A DNA stretch of 64,000 bases from Candidatus Latescibacterota bacterium (GTDB lineage: Bacteria; Latescibacterota; UBA2968; UBA8231): contig JAJEGS010000035.1 in the NCBI GenBank assembly GCA_022819745.1, positions 1 through 64,000 on the forward strand. The letters run 5' to 3'. A program made the translations under genes and the position numbers. Positions 51,329 to 60,804 of the stretch are shown here, in pieces. Position 1 is the stretch's first letter. Each line of letters opens with the position of its first letter. The notes beneath the pieces were generated by a model. It saw only the letters and a program-made list of their open reading frames with translations. It had not been told where the DNA came from and did not search any database.

Positions 51329-52999
51329 CTATTTAATTGATTCTTTTTTTAATAAAGCCGGCTCCACGATGATCGTTTTCTCGCGGCGCAACAGCGCCTG
51401 CCCAGGCGCACCGCCACGCGGCTTGGTGACGTGTTTTACCAAGGTGTACGCCACGGATACTTTTTTCGCCGTTTTACCCTTGCTCCAATACGCGGCTAAG
51501 GCTGCGGCCTCCTCAATAGTCTGTTTGCTGGGGGCTTCCTTGCGACCCTCGCTCCGCAGGACGACGTGCGAGCCTGCGTACCCCCGGGCGTGAAACCACA
51601 GATCGTTTTGGGCAGACATTTTGTGCGTCAGCACGTCATTTTCCTTGTTGTTGCGCCCGGCCCACACCGACCACCCCGTGGAGGTCCTATAACGCCGGGG
51701 ATGGGCTTGGGGCTGCTTGCTTGCCGTTTTGTCGGTACTTGTCACCTTGCTCTCCAACCAGTTCTGCAGCGCAGCGTCGGCTTCCCAAGTACCGGCATCG
51801 ACCGCACCAATCCAATGCTCGTATTGGGTGCACTGACGCTTGAGTTTGGAGAGGCGCTGCGGCAGGGCTTGTTGGCGGCGCTCGTATTTTTGCGCGGTTT
51901 TTAGATAGGATGCGGCGTTTTCCGCCAAGCTGCGGTTTATATCCAAATCAATACGCAGGGTCGATCCCCCTTCTGAATCGAAGAGATCGGTCAACTCTAC
52001 TTGCGCAGGCCGACCGGATAGCTGCCCGATGTTGGCCCACAGCGCATGCCCCTTGCGCTTGTATTCTTCGGCGCGCGCAGCCTCGTCGAATTCAGCTTGC
52101 ATGGCAGCCAAACGCCGCCGGGCATTTTTCAGAGTCTGGCTCAGTCGGCGGCGAATTTGTTGCTGCGCCTGCTGTGTCCGGCGCTGTGCCCGCTCCTTCT
52201 GGTACGCCGCCCATATCCCTGGGCTGACCGCGTCAAACTGCTCGTAGGTGCCTTGCAAACGGCGTGGCTCAAAGGCGGAAAAATGAACCCGGCCCGCCTC
52301 TTGCCATACATAGCTACGGCCAGCCACCGCACTGGCGTACGCCTCCGTGGCCGCGGTCCACAAGGCTGTGATCGGCTCGCCTCCCCCACCCTGCTGGCTG
52401 CGAAAGATCAGCTCGCGCACCACTGAGACATCCGCTCCAGCCAACCAGCGCCTCGCCGTCTTTTCCAAGGCTGTATCCGCACTCGCCAGTCGGTCGCGCC
52501 ACGCACTGAGTTGGTCCGTGCCGGGCAACAGTCGGCCCGATGGCTCGGGTGGTTGGTACGGCTTGCCTACGGGAGACTTATCCTTGGACGTTGCCCAACA
52601 GCCCAAAATTCCGCCATCGGCTTGGCGGTGGAGAACAAACCGCACCTTGTTGGGAATGAGTTCGCACACTAAGACGCCAAAGCTCGGGCGACCGTCGCGG
52701 TCTCGACGCTCTAAGCGCAAGCGCAAGATGCGCTCGCGACGCTCGGTTTCGACGGCCACGATCCGCGCTCGCACTAAGTACTTTTCCGGACCATCGCCCG
52801 CTCGCCAAGACCGCGGCCAAGCCTCGTGCCGCAGGCAGAGCAAGCCCTCTCGGCCGCTCACACCGTACAGCCAATTGCCCTCGTCAACCGCCAAGGCTAG
52901 TTCTGTGGACTGAGCATAGGCCTGCTCGATGACCGCCCCTTGCAGGCGTCTCTGTAGCTCCTGTGCGAGAGCTTGAATGGTGAAGTAATCAAACGCCAT
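51329..52999 (-). CDS. rqcH: RqcH/NFACT-family ribosome quality-control protein
   Basis: The 556-residue protein has the NFACT-N domain (FDYFTIQALAQELQRRLQGAVIEQAYAQS), a coiled-coil middle (residues 270-420) and the NFACT-R/DUF814 end (GWSVWAGRNNKENDVLTHKMSAQNDLWFHARGYAGSHVVLR). RqcH adds C-terminal alanine tails to peptides on stalled 50S subunits. The ATG is one base after the valS stop, and miaA follows. Confidence 0.92.
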   Translation of the reverse strand: MAFDYFTIQALAQELQRRLQGAVIEQAYAQSTELALAVDEGNWLYGVSGREGLLCLRHEAWPRSWRAGDGPEKYLVRARIVAVETERRERILRLRLERRDRDGRPSFGVLVCELIPNKVRFVLHRQADGGILGCWATSKDKSPVGKPYQPPEPSGRLLPGTDQLSAWRDRLASADTALEKTARRWLAGADVSVVRELIFRSQQGGGGEPITALWTAATEAYASAVAGRSYVWQEAGRVHFSAFEPRRLQGTYEQFDAVSPGIWAAYQKERAQRRTQQAQQQIRRRLSQTLKNARRRLAAMQAEFDEAARAEEYKRKGHALWANIGQLSGRPAQVELTDLFDSEGGSTLRIDLDINRSLAENAASYLKTAQKYERRQQALPQRLSKLKRQCTQYEHWIGAVDAGTWEADAALQNWLESKVTSTDKTASKQPQAHPRRYRTSTGWSVWAGRNNKENDVLTHKMSAQNDLWFHARGYAGSHVVLRSEGRKEAPSKQTIEEAAALAAYWSKGKTAKKVSVAYTLVKHVTKPRGGAPGQALLRREKTIIVEPALLKKESIK

Positions 53000-55759
53000 C
53001 TAGGCTTCGACGAGTTTGAGGCTGGCATTTAGTTTCTCTTGGGTGGCGCGGTATTCGGCTTGGCGTTGGCGCTCCTGTGCGACGATTTCGGGCGGCGCTT
53101 TGGTCAGGAAGCGGTCATTGGCCAATTTGGCATCTAGGCCCTTGAGCAGACCGTCCATCTTTTGGATCTCTCGTTTGAGCCGCTGCCGTTCTGCATCTAG
53201 GTCAATCAATCCCTCTAAGGGCACGAAAATCTCGGCCGCAGCCGTCATCGCGCTACCCGAAGCTGGCGGCCGGACGAGCCCTTGGCCGACTTGCACGGAT
53301 TCGGCCCGGGTCAACAGCGCGATATAGGGTATGGCTTGGCGCAGGGTTTGTTCGACCTCGTCCGAGGTAGCCGAAATCAAGACCTCAACTTTGCGGCCCG
53401 GTGGAACGTTCATCTCGCCGCGAATGATCCGCACCCCGGTCACTACCTCTTGCAGGCACTGCATTTGCGCTTCGGCCTCCTGGTCTATTAGCGCAGGATC
53501 GCATTCCGGCCAATCCGCGATCATGATGCTATTAATCGACGAGCCGTGGGGTAAAGCCTGCCACAAGGTCTCGGTGATAAAGGGCATAATGGGGTGCAAC
53601 AGCCGCAGGGCAGTTTCGAGCACGCGCACGAGATGCTCTTGGGCTGTGCGCCCAGCTTGGGGATCGCCTCCCTGCAAGCGCACCTTGGCCAATTCGAGAT
53701 ACCAATCGCAATAGTCGCGCCAGACGAAGTCGTAAATCGCCCGAGTCAAGTCGCTGAAGCGGTAGGATTGCATGGCCTCGGTCATCTCGCGCACGGCTAC
53801 CTGCAACCGGCTCCAGATCCAGCGGTCGGCCAACTCACTCCGCTCGCAGGGGCCGGGCTCGTATCCGTCGATGTTCATCAGCACGAAGCGAGTCGCATTC
53901 CACAGCTTGTTGCCAAAGTTGCGGCCGGCCTCCGCGCTGGCCGAAGCCTGCACTTGGTTGTTCTCTACGGCCGCATCAAAGCGTACATCCTGGATGGCTC
54001 CGGCCTGTGCCAACAGACAGTAGCGGGTCGCATCCGCACCGTAGCGCGCGACCAAGTCGAGCGGGTTGAGGCCCGTGCCCAAGCTCTTGCTCATGCGGCG
54101 GCCGTCTTGAGTCAGAATGGTCGGGTGCACTAGCACCGTCTTAAAGGGAATTTGCTCTACGAACTCTAGCGAGGTCATGGCCATCCGCAAAACCCACAAA
54201 TAGAGAATGTCGCGCGCCGTGATCATCAAATCCGTGGGATAAAAGTAATCCAGTGCGTCGCGTCTCTGCGGCCAGCCAAGGGTGGCAAAGGGCCACAGCG
54301 CGGAAGAAAACCACGTGTCGAGTACATCGGGGTCTTGCACCCAATCTCGGCCACCGCATTCGGGACAGGCCTCTGGCTTAGCCACACTAACCACGGGCTT
54401 GGCCCCGGCCGCCACCGAAACCCTGAAATTGCCCTCGCGCAGGGCTTGCTCCCGGTCCAGGTTGCCCATGGCGCTCAGCCCATCGGCGCTGCAATGGGTG
54501 CAATACCAAGCGGGAATGCGATGCCCCCACCAGATCTGCCGCGACAAAGCCCAATCGCGTATTTGATCCAACCACTCGATGGCATAGTGGCGAAAGCGGT
54601 CGGGCACGTATTGAATATCCTGCCGCACGAGCACGGGCCGCACCTTGGCCGCGATCTCCTTCATGTTCATAAACCACTGCTCCATCGGCAGGGGTTCGAC
54701 GACTGTGCCACACTTGTCGTGGTGGGGTACGGCGTGTTCGTGATCCTCTATTTTTTCTATCAGACCCTCGGCTTCCAACGCAGCCACGACGGCCTCGCGA
54801 GCCGCGTAGCGATCCAACCCCGCAAAGCGACCGGCCGCTTCGGTCATAACCCCGTCAAAGCCGATGACTTGGATTTGCGCTAGGTCGTGGCGCAAGCCTA
54901 GCTCGTAGTCGTTGGGATCGTGGGCGGGGGTCACCTTGACTGCGCCGCTACCCAGTTCGGGATCGGCGTATTCATCGGCTACGATGGGAATAACTCTACC
55001 TGTCAGCGGCAGTTCGACTTGCAGGCCAATCGCTTCGCGCCAGCGGTCGTCGTTGGGATGGACGGCCACGGCTGTGTCCCCGAGCATGGTCTCTGGTCGC
55101 GTGGTGGCGACCACGACTTGCAACTCACCCTCCCGGGCCGGGTAGCGAATGTGCCACAAGTGGCCGGCGACCTCGCGCTCTTCGGTCTCTAGGTCGGAAA
55201 TGACGGTGCGGCACTGCGGACACCAGTTGATCATGCGGGTTCCACGGTAAATCCACCCTTTTTCCGCAAAATGCTCGAAAGCCTGCAATACGGCCTCGAC
55301 GTACTCCTCGTCGAGCGTGAACCGCTCCCAGCGCCAATCGTAGCTGACCCCAAGTTGGCGCAACTGGTGGTAGATGGCGTCTCCGTATTTTTCCTTCCAC
55401 TGCCAAATCCGGTCGAGCATGGCGTCGCGCCCCAAGTCGTAGCGATTCTTGCCCTCGACCTCTAAAAGCTCCTGTTCGACCTTCATCTGGGTGGCAATGC
55501 CCGCGTGATCCGTGCCCGGCAGACAGAGCGTCTCAAAGCCCTGCATCCGCTTCCACCGCACTACTAAGTCGTGGATAGCGTGTTGAATCGCATGGCCCAT
55601 GTGCAGTTCGCCCGTCACATTCGGCGGGGGAATTGCTATGCTGTAAGGGGGCTTATCTGGGTTGATCCCCGCGTTAAAATGGCCGTTTTCCTCCCAGAAA
55701 TCGTACCATTTTTTTTCAATCGCCACGGGATCGTACGTCTTGGCCAATTCTTCCGTCAT
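53000..55759 (-). CDS. valS: Valyl-tRNA synthetase
   Basis: The 919-residue class I synthetase charges tRNA-Val and edits threonyl-tRNA. PPNVTGELHMGHA carries HIGH, and GRRMSKSLGTGLNPLD carries KMSKS. An editing insertion (CP1) and a C-terminal coiled-coil arm (EGLIDLDAERQRLKREIQKM) are present. ATG is preceded by AAGGA. Length is normal. Confidence 0.96.
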   Translation of the reverse strand: MTEELAKTYDPVAIEKKWYDFWEENGHFNAGINPDKPPYSIAIPPPNVTGELHMGHAIQHAIHDLVVRWKRMQGFETLCLPGTDHAGIATQMKVEQELLEVEGKNRYDLGRDAMLDRIWQWKEKYGDAIYHQLRQLGVSYDWRWERFTLDEEYVEAVLQAFEHFAEKGWIYRGTRMINWCPQCRTVISDLETEEREVAGHLWHIRYPAREGELQVVVATTRPETMLGDTAVAVHPNDDRWREAIGLQVELPLTGRVIPIVADEYADPELGSGAVKVTPAHDPNDYELGLRHDLAQIQVIGFDGVMTEAAGRFAGLDRYAAREAVVAALEAEGLIEKIEDHEHAVPHHDKCGTVVEPLPMEQWFMNMKEIAAKVRPVLVRQDIQYVPDRFRHYAIEWLDQIRDWALSRQIWWGHRIPAWYCTHCSADGLSAMGNLDREQALREGNFRVSVAAGAKPVVSVAKPEACPECGGRDWVQDPDVLDTWFSSALWPFATLGWPQRRDALDYFYPTDLMITARDILYLWVLRMAMTSLEFVEQIPFKTVLVHPTILTQDGRRMSKSLGTGLNPLDLVARYGADATRYCLLAQAGAIQDVRFDAAVENNQVQASASAEAGRNFGNKLWNATRFVLMNIDGYEPGPCERSELADRWIWSRLQVAVREMTEAMQSYRFSDLTRAIYDFVWRDYCDWYLELAKVRLQGGDPQAGRTAQEHLVRVLETALRLLHPIMPFITETLWQALPHGSSINSIMIADWPECDPALIDQEAEAQMQCLQEVVTGVRIIRGEMNVPPGRKVEVLISATSDEVEQTLRQAIPYIALLTRAESVQVGQGLVRPPASGSAMTAAAEIFVPLEGLIDLDAERQRLKREIQKMDGLLKGLDAKLANDRFLTKAPPEIVAQERQRQAEYRATQEKLNASLKLVEA

Positions 55760-55831
55760 ACCGCGTCCTTATCCTTGTGTTTAATAGAAGGTTAAACTAA
55801 AAATATAACCCTTTCCCCTGACCTGACAATT

Positions 55832-55859
55832 TTGCTCGCCGGGCTTGGCTGTCTATTTT
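55832..55859 (+). promoter_or_regulatory. Possible promoter for the murQ operon
   Basis: TTGCTC (55832-55837) and TATTTT (55854-55859) are spaced by 16 bases in the divergent valS-murQ gap. The match is moderate. Confidence 0.3.
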
Positions 55860-55896
55860 GTGTCCAGTTCATTTCATCTGTGCTAGGCGATTCAAT

Positions 55897-56823
55897 ATGG
55901 GAAACTGGTCCAAGCTGCAAACCGAACAGCGCAATCCAGCCACTGAACACATCGACGAAGTCTCGACGCTAGAGATGCTGGCGATCATCAATCGGGAAGA
56001 CGCCCTCGTGCCAACCGCGGTCGCCACGCAATTGGCCCCTATCGCCGAGGCAGTTGACTTGGTCGCCAGCCAGCTTGGGAACGGAGGCCGCCTGTTCTAC
56101 CTCGGCGCGGGCACCAGCGGTCGGCTCGGCGTATTGGATGCGGCTGAATGCCCCCCCACCTTTGGCGCAGCCCCCCAGTTGGTGCAGGGCTTAATCGCTG
56201 GCGGGCTAGCTGCCCTGTACCAAGCCGTAGAAGGTGCGGAAGACAGTCGCGAGGCTGCACTTAACGAATTGGCAAAGCGAGGGTTAGGGTCAGCCGATGT
56301 GCTCATGGGCATTGCCGCCAGCGGCGTAACCCCTTTCGTTATCAGCGGCATGGAGTACGCAGCGCAACGGGGTTGTCCGACGATCTTTTTTACGTGTAAC
56401 CCCACAGCCGCCGAGTCCGTTGTCGCGTCCATCAAGATCGTTCCCGAGGTCGGCCCGGAAGTCATTACTGGATCGACGCGTATGAAGGCCGGAACAGCAA
56501 CCAAGCTGGTACTCAACATGATCAGCACTGGCGCGATGGTGAAATTGGGCAAGACCTACGGCAACCTCATGGTCGATCTCCAACCCACCAATGCCAAGCT
56601 GCGCGACCGCGCTGAGCGCATATTTGCGACGCTGACCGGGGCCTCGCCGCAAGTGGCCGCCGCTCGGCTGCAAGCGGCTGAAGGAGGCTTGAAACTGGCG
56701 CTGGTCATGGAGTTGTGCCAACTAGATTGCGCCCAAGCACAGCATCTTCTCGACACCTGCGGTGGGAGCGTCAAGGCCGCCACCCTCGCCACTGGAGCAT
56801 CCCCTTGCAATACGCAGACCTAG
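55897..56823 (+). CDS. murQ: N-acetylmuramic acid 6-phosphate etherase
   Basis: The 308-residue enzyme cleaves the lactyl ether of MurNAc-6-phosphate, giving GlcNAc-6-phosphate, in cell-wall recycling. A SIS sugar-binding domain contains GRLFYLGAGTSGRLGVLDAAECPPTFG, and the conserved GSTRMKAGTATKLVLNM follows. ATG 55897 fits the normal N-terminus (WSKLQTEQRNPAT); 13 more residues are possible upstream but unusual. No transporter or MurNAc-specific kinase (AnmK) is adjacent. Confidence 0.95.
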   Translation: MGNWSKLQTEQRNPATEHIDEVSTLEMLAIINREDALVPTAVATQLAPIAEAVDLVASQLGNGGRLFYLGAGTSGRLGVLDAAECPPTFGAAPQLVQGLIAGGLAALYQAVEGAEDSREAALNELAKRGLGSADVLMGIAASGVTPFVISGMEYAAQRGCPTIFFTCNPTAAESVVASIKIVPEVGPEVITGSTRMKAGTATKLVLNMISTGAMVKLGKTYGNLMVDLQPTNAKLRDRAERIFATLTGASPQVAAARLQAAEGGLKLALVMELCQLDCAQAQHLLDTCGGSVKAATLATGASPCNTQT

Positions 56824-57749
56824 GCCGCACGAACTTGCGCCTGTCGGTCTTGGGACTTGGCACCGTGCAATTGGGCATAGCGTACGGCTGGGACCAACAG
56901 CCGCCGCCGCCGGATGACCGCGTGATTAAGTTGATCCGCCGCGCCTTGGAGCTAGGCATCAACTACATCGACACGGCCGCGGAGTACGGCCGCAGTGAAA
57001 GTCTCGTGGGCCGTGCGTGTGCTGGACTGACGTGTCAGCCCTTGATTGCTACCAAGCTCTCCATCCGAGATGCCGATAACGCAGGGCTATTGACCGGACA
57101 GGCGCTGCGTCAGTCCGTCGAACAGTCGCTGCGCCAGAGCTTGCAGAGGCTCGGCGTCGATGTGCTCGAACTCGTGCAGTTGCACAGCCTCGACACGCGC
57201 TTTGCAACCCCAGAACTGCTAGACCTGTTAGCGCAGTACTGCCAACGCGGCTGGGTGCGCTATTGGGGCGTTACCACGTACGGCGAAGAGGCTCCGCTCG
57301 ACGCCTTAGATCATCCTGAGCTAATTTGCTCGATGCAGATACCGTATAGCGCGCTCGACCGCCGGATGGAACGCAAGGTAATTCCCCGCGCCCAAGCACA
57401 GGGTACGGGCATCTTCCTGCGCTCGATCTTCCTCCAAGGCGTCCTGTCGCATCGGCTCGACTCGCTCCCGGCCGCGCTTGCTGATCTGTCCCCGTTGGTC
57501 TCCCCCCTGCTGAGGCTAGCGCAGGACGCAGGTATAGAGTTGGCTGAACTAGCTTTGCGCTTTGCGGCCTTTGCTTCCGGCGCTCATTCAGCTATTTTCG
57601 GCACCACGAGCGTCTCCGAACTCGAAGCCAATATCCGCGCAGTCGAGGCCGGTCCTCTGCCGCCCGATCTAGTAGCGGCCGTGCGCGCAATCGAGGTCGC
57701 GGATTCAGCCCTACTCAACCCCGGCAACTGGAGGTTATCTACGCCGTGA
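56805..57749 (+). CDS. Aldo/keto reductase
   Basis: The 314-residue NAD(P)H-dependent enzyme has the catalytic tetrad: Asp and Tyr in NYIDTAAEYGRSE, Lys in IATKLS and His in VQLHSLD. The (beta/alpha)8 barrel is full length. The start is TTG 56805, with GGAG eight bases upstream, overlapping murQ by 19 bases; a longer frame lies wholly in murQ. The substrate is unknown. It may reduce a sugar-derived aldehyde or keto acid linked to recycling. Confidence 0.88.
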   Translation: MQYADLGRTNLRLSVLGLGTVQLGIAYGWDQQPPPPDDRVIKLIRRALELGINYIDTAAEYGRSESLVGRACAGLTCQPLIATKLSIRDADNAGLLTGQALRQSVEQSLRQSLQRLGVDVLELVQLHSLDTRFATPELLDLLAQYCQRGWVRYWGVTTYGEEAPLDALDHPELICSMQIPYSALDRRMERKVIPRAQAQGTGIFLRSIFLQGVLSHRLDSLPAALADLSPLVSPLLRLAQDAGIELAELALRFAAFASGAHSAIFGTTSVSELEANIRAVEAGPLPPDLVAAVRAIEVADSALLNPGNWRLSTP

Positions 57750-58843
57750 ATGACCCCATGCCCGGCCAAGCAATTGGCGATTTAGAAACCCCGGTACTGC
57801 TACTTGATCTCGACCGCTTTGAATCCAATGTGCAGCACATGGCCGCGTATTGCCGCGACAATGGCAAGCAATGGCGGCCCCACAGCAAGGCACACAAATC
57901 TCCGGCCATAGCCCACATCGAGCTGGCCAACGGGGCCTGCGGCATCACCTGCGCCAAATTGAGCGAAGCCGAGTGGATGGTCGCGCATGGTGTACCCTCC
58001 ATCCTGCTGGCCAACCAGATCGTCAGCCCGGTGAAATTCGCCGCCTTAGCCCGCCTGCAACACCAAGCCGAAGTCATTGCCGCAGTCGATAATATCGCCG
58101 TCGTCGAACCGATGGCCGCCGCAGCCATCGACGAGGGCGTCCGCATCCCCGTGGTCGCGGAAATCGACATTGGCATGAAGCGGGTCGGTGTGGAGCCTGG
58201 CCCCCCTCTCTTCGCCTTGTCCAAGGCCATTAGCGACCAACCTGGGCTGACGTTCAAGGGCCTGATGGGCTACGAGGGCCACGTGCTCGACTGCTGGCCA
58301 CTGCCGGCCAAGCAAAAGGCCTGTTACCAAGCACTGGATATATTAGTAGAATCTCGTAACTTACTGGAAAAAAATGGGATACAGGTAGAAATCGTCAGTG
58401 CCGGTGGCACGGGTTCGTACGAGCTCAGTGCCCTCCACGACGGGGTCACTGAACTCCAAGCTGGCGGCGGCGTGTTCATGGACGTCATGTATCGCCGGAA
58501 ATGTCACGTCGAAGCGCTCACCCCAGCCCTAACGGTACTCACCTCGATCACCAGCCGCGCGGCTGACCGAGTCGTCGTCGATGCTGGCTTTAAGACGCTG
58601 TCGTCCGGCCACCAGCCGCCGGAGGTGTTGGGCCGAGACGATCTGCGCTTGCGCGGCCTGTCTGCCGAACACGGGATCTTCGACATCGTAGAAGGTCAGG
58701 CCGGCCCGGCTTTGGGTGAGCGGATCGAATTGCTCGTCGGTTATTCCGATTCGACGACCTTTTTGCACAATTACTTTGTCGCCGTCCGCAAGGGGCGCGT
58801 GGAGAAAATATGGGACATCTCGGCGCGGGGCCTCTTGCGCTGA
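57746..58843 (+). CDS. DSD1-family PLP enzyme (D-threonine aldolase/D-serine dehydratase type)
   Basis: The 365-residue protein has an alanine-racemase-like PLP barrel with the Schiff-base lysine in RPHSKAHKSP (residues 44-53), the block GYEGH, and SAGGTGSY and the C-terminal beta domain with a metal-binding His/Asp region (HNYFVAVRKG). Members split D-threonine or related beta-hydroxy D-amino acids, or dehydrate D-serine. The exact substrate is open. The GTG start overlaps the previous gene as GTGA. Confidence 0.87.
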   Translation: MNDPMPGQAIGDLETPVLLLDLDRFESNVQHMAAYCRDNGKQWRPHSKAHKSPAIAHIELANGACGITCAKLSEAEWMVAHGVPSILLANQIVSPVKFAALARLQHQAEVIAAVDNIAVVEPMAAAAIDEGVRIPVVAEIDIGMKRVGVEPGPPLFALSKAISDQPGLTFKGLMGYEGHVLDCWPLPAKQKACYQALDILVESRNLLEKNGIQVEIVSAGGTGSYELSALHDGVTELQAGGGVFMDVMYRRKCHVEALTPALTVLTSITSRAADRVVVDAGFKTLSSGHQPPEVLGRDDLRLRGLSAEHGIFDIVEGQAGPALGERIELLVGYSDSTTFLHNYFVAVRKGRVEKIWDISARGLLR

Positions 58844-58871
58844 CGCCGAGTAATAGCAACGGAGAAAACAG

Positions 58872-59156
58872 ATGACTAAAGCCGAAATCGCCCAGCAGTT
58901 AGCCCGGAGTACTGGCCTTTCCCAAGTAGATACCGCGGCCGTTATCGAGGGGTTCATCGAAGCCATAGCCCAAGCTTTGGAAAAGGGCGACCACGTCGAA
59001 ATCCGTGGCTTTGGCACCTTCAAGGTCGTGGAGCGCGCACCGCGTACTGGCCGCAATCCCAAAGCCGGCGCGACCATCGCAATCCCCAAGCGCAAGACCC
59101 CGACCTTCAAACCCTCTAACGCCGTAAAGAACAGAATCGTCCAGCGCCGACCATGA
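58872..59156 (+). CDS. HU-family DNA-binding protein, second paralogue
   Basis: The 94-residue HU protein has standard helices (AEIAQQLARSTGLSQVDTAAVIEGFIEAIAQALEKGDHVEI), the arm GFGTFKVVERAPRTGRNP and the end FKPSNAVKNRIV. It matches the first HU closely in the arm but has its own C-terminus. GGAG lies eight bases before the ATG. Cotranscription in a wall-recycling and enzyme operon is unusual. Confidence 0.93.
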   Translation: MTKAEIAQQLARSTGLSQVDTAAVIEGFIEAIAQALEKGDHVEIRGFGTFKVVERAPRTGRNPKAGATIAIPKRKTPTFKPSNAVKNRIVQRRP

Positions 59157-60256
59157 ACCTGCTGTTGATTTCGGTCGATAGCCTGCGCTTGGACTTTGCC
59201 CCCGGGATCAGTGCGGCTGTACGCACGCCCCGATTTTCTGCTTTGATGCGCGATTTTCACCTCTGCCAGCACTGCTTTTCGGTTTCTTCGGCAACTCGTC
59301 CGGTCCACACCTCGATTTTTACCGGGCTATACCCGTTTGAACACGGCATCGAAGGCCAGCATTCCCCCGCTATGCGGCAGGGCGTTGCCGACCTTTTCGA
59401 CCTCTGCCGTCGAGCTGGCTATGCGGTCGGCGCGTTTTCAGAAGCCCCGGACATTTTTACCGGCCTAAGTTACGCCAAGCACATCGCTCCCTTGCCCACC
59501 GACGAGCAACTCGTCGGCTGGCTACAACGTCGCGAGCCAACCGTTCTCTTCGTTCACTACTGGAGCGTTCATCCCCCTTATGGTGCCGCAGACGGGCTGG
59601 CCTTTGGGGAAGTGGGACAATTGCTCGCGGCTGGGCACATTGGCGAGGTACAGGCGCGTTATCGCGCTGCCATTGAACAGCTCTTTGAGCGGCATATAGC
59701 TCGGCTGTTGGCCGCCTTGGACCTAAGCGCGTGGGCCGTTTTCATCATCAGCGACCACGGCCAGAGCTGGCGGGACGACGAACCCTATCACGGCCAGACT
59801 CTGTGCAACGACGTGCTGCGGGTGCCTCAGTACTACCGACTCCCCTCGGAAGAACCCGTCGGGCGCGGATTAATTTCCCTCGTAGATCTTTTCCCTACTT
59901 TCCTGTCCCTGTTGGAGTTAGATCACTGCTACCGAGGCTTTGCCCGAGACATCCGCTCCCCTTCATCACCCGAGTACTACGTAGCCGAAATCGACCCCGG
60001 CCCAACCGCTCAACAAGGCCGCCAATGGTCCCTCTTCAACGCCAGCGCCAAATTCACCTGTGATCAATCAACCCAGCGCGAAACCTTGGTCGAGACGTTT
60101 AGCGAGCGACCGCTCCCAGCACTCGATACTCGCCCGTACCACCAAGCATATACAGCACTCAGAGCAGCTTCTAGTTATGTCCAAGCGGAGTTTGACCAGA
60201 CCACGGACCGCGCCCTCTTGCACCAGCGGCTGCGAGCTTTGGGTTATATGGATTAA
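59153..60256 (+). CDS. Sulfatase/alkaline-phosphatase-superfamily hydrolase
   Basis: The 367-residue protein has the superfamily metal motif SVDSLRLD near the start, the catalytic-loop region SVSSATRPVHTSIFTGLYPFEHGI, and SDHGQSWRDDEPYHGQ, which holds the second metal site. The sulfatase consensus is Cys/Ser-x-Pro-Ser-Arg; here it is SSATR, so formylglycine conversion is not expected in the usual way. It may be a Ser/Thr-nucleophile phosphatase or phosphotransferase. No signal peptide is seen, so it is cytosolic. It overlaps HU by four bases (ATGA). Confidence 0.8.
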   Translation: MNLLLISVDSLRLDFAPGISAAVRTPRFSALMRDFHLCQHCFSVSSATRPVHTSIFTGLYPFEHGIEGQHSPAMRQGVADLFDLCRRAGYAVGAFSEAPDIFTGLSYAKHIAPLPTDEQLVGWLQRREPTVLFVHYWSVHPPYGAADGLAFGEVGQLLAAGHIGEVQARYRAAIEQLFERHIARLLAALDLSAWAVFIISDHGQSWRDDEPYHGQTLCNDVLRVPQYYRLPSEEPVGRGLISLVDLFPTFLSLLELDHCYRGFARDIRSPSSPEYYVAEIDPGPTAQQGRQWSLFNASAKFTCDQSTQRETLVETFSERPLPALDTRPYHQAYTALRAASSYVQAEFDQTTDRALLHQRLRALGYMD

Positions 60257-60804
60257 TCTGAGAGGACGAACCCAGGCTTTAGGGCCTGATAATCCGCCCC
60301 CAGACAGGCAAAAATGTCGGCCCACCGGTGTGGGTAGGATGGATGGCTGTTATTGGGCGCGAAGCCCAGCTTGAGATAGCAGCGCAGAGCCGGAATGCGG
60401 AAGTCGTCGGTCAGCAAGTATATGGGCCGAGGGCCTAGCGTCTTGGCTTGGGCCACCGCCGCTGCTACGATGAATTTGCCTAGGCCGCGCCCCTGAAAGT
60501 CCGGGTGAACTGCAACCCAACCTATTTCCCAACACGGCCGCAGTTCACGGGTGCGGTCGTTGCAACCTGTACAGGCGACGATCTGCCCCTCGCACTCGAC
60601 GAAGAGTTGGACTCGAGTTCCTGCCAAGACGTCTTCTAGCCGCTGTCGATCCCAATGACCCAACTCCCCGTTGGCCTGCAATAGAGCCAGCCAGCCCTCC
60701 TCGTCGCCCGGCTGGTACGTCCGCAGGCGATAGCCGACCATTTCCGGTAAGTCCGGGGCCGTCTCGCGCCCATACCAGAGGATGAGCTGAGGCAAGGGAC
60801 TCAA
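60253..60804 (-). CDS. GNAT-family N-acetyltransferase
   Basis: The 183-residue protein has the acetyl-CoA motif A VHPDFQGRGLGKFIVAAAVAQA (residues about 100-122) and the end block YLLTDDFRIPALRCYLKLGFAPNNSHP. Substrate is unknown; the family acetylates many amines. The start is TTG, overlapping the RibL-like gene stop as TTGA. The 3' end overlaps the converging sulfatase gene by four bases. Confidence 0.85.
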   Translation of the reverse strand: MSPLPQLILWYGRETAPDLPEMVGYRLRTYQPGDEEGWLALLQANGELGHWDRQRLEDVLAGTRVQLFVECEGQIVACTGCNDRTRELRPCWEIGWVAVHPDFQGRGLGKFIVAAAVAQAKTLGPRPIYLLTDDFRIPALRCYLKLGFAPNNSHPSYPHRWADIFACLGADYQALKPGFVLSD

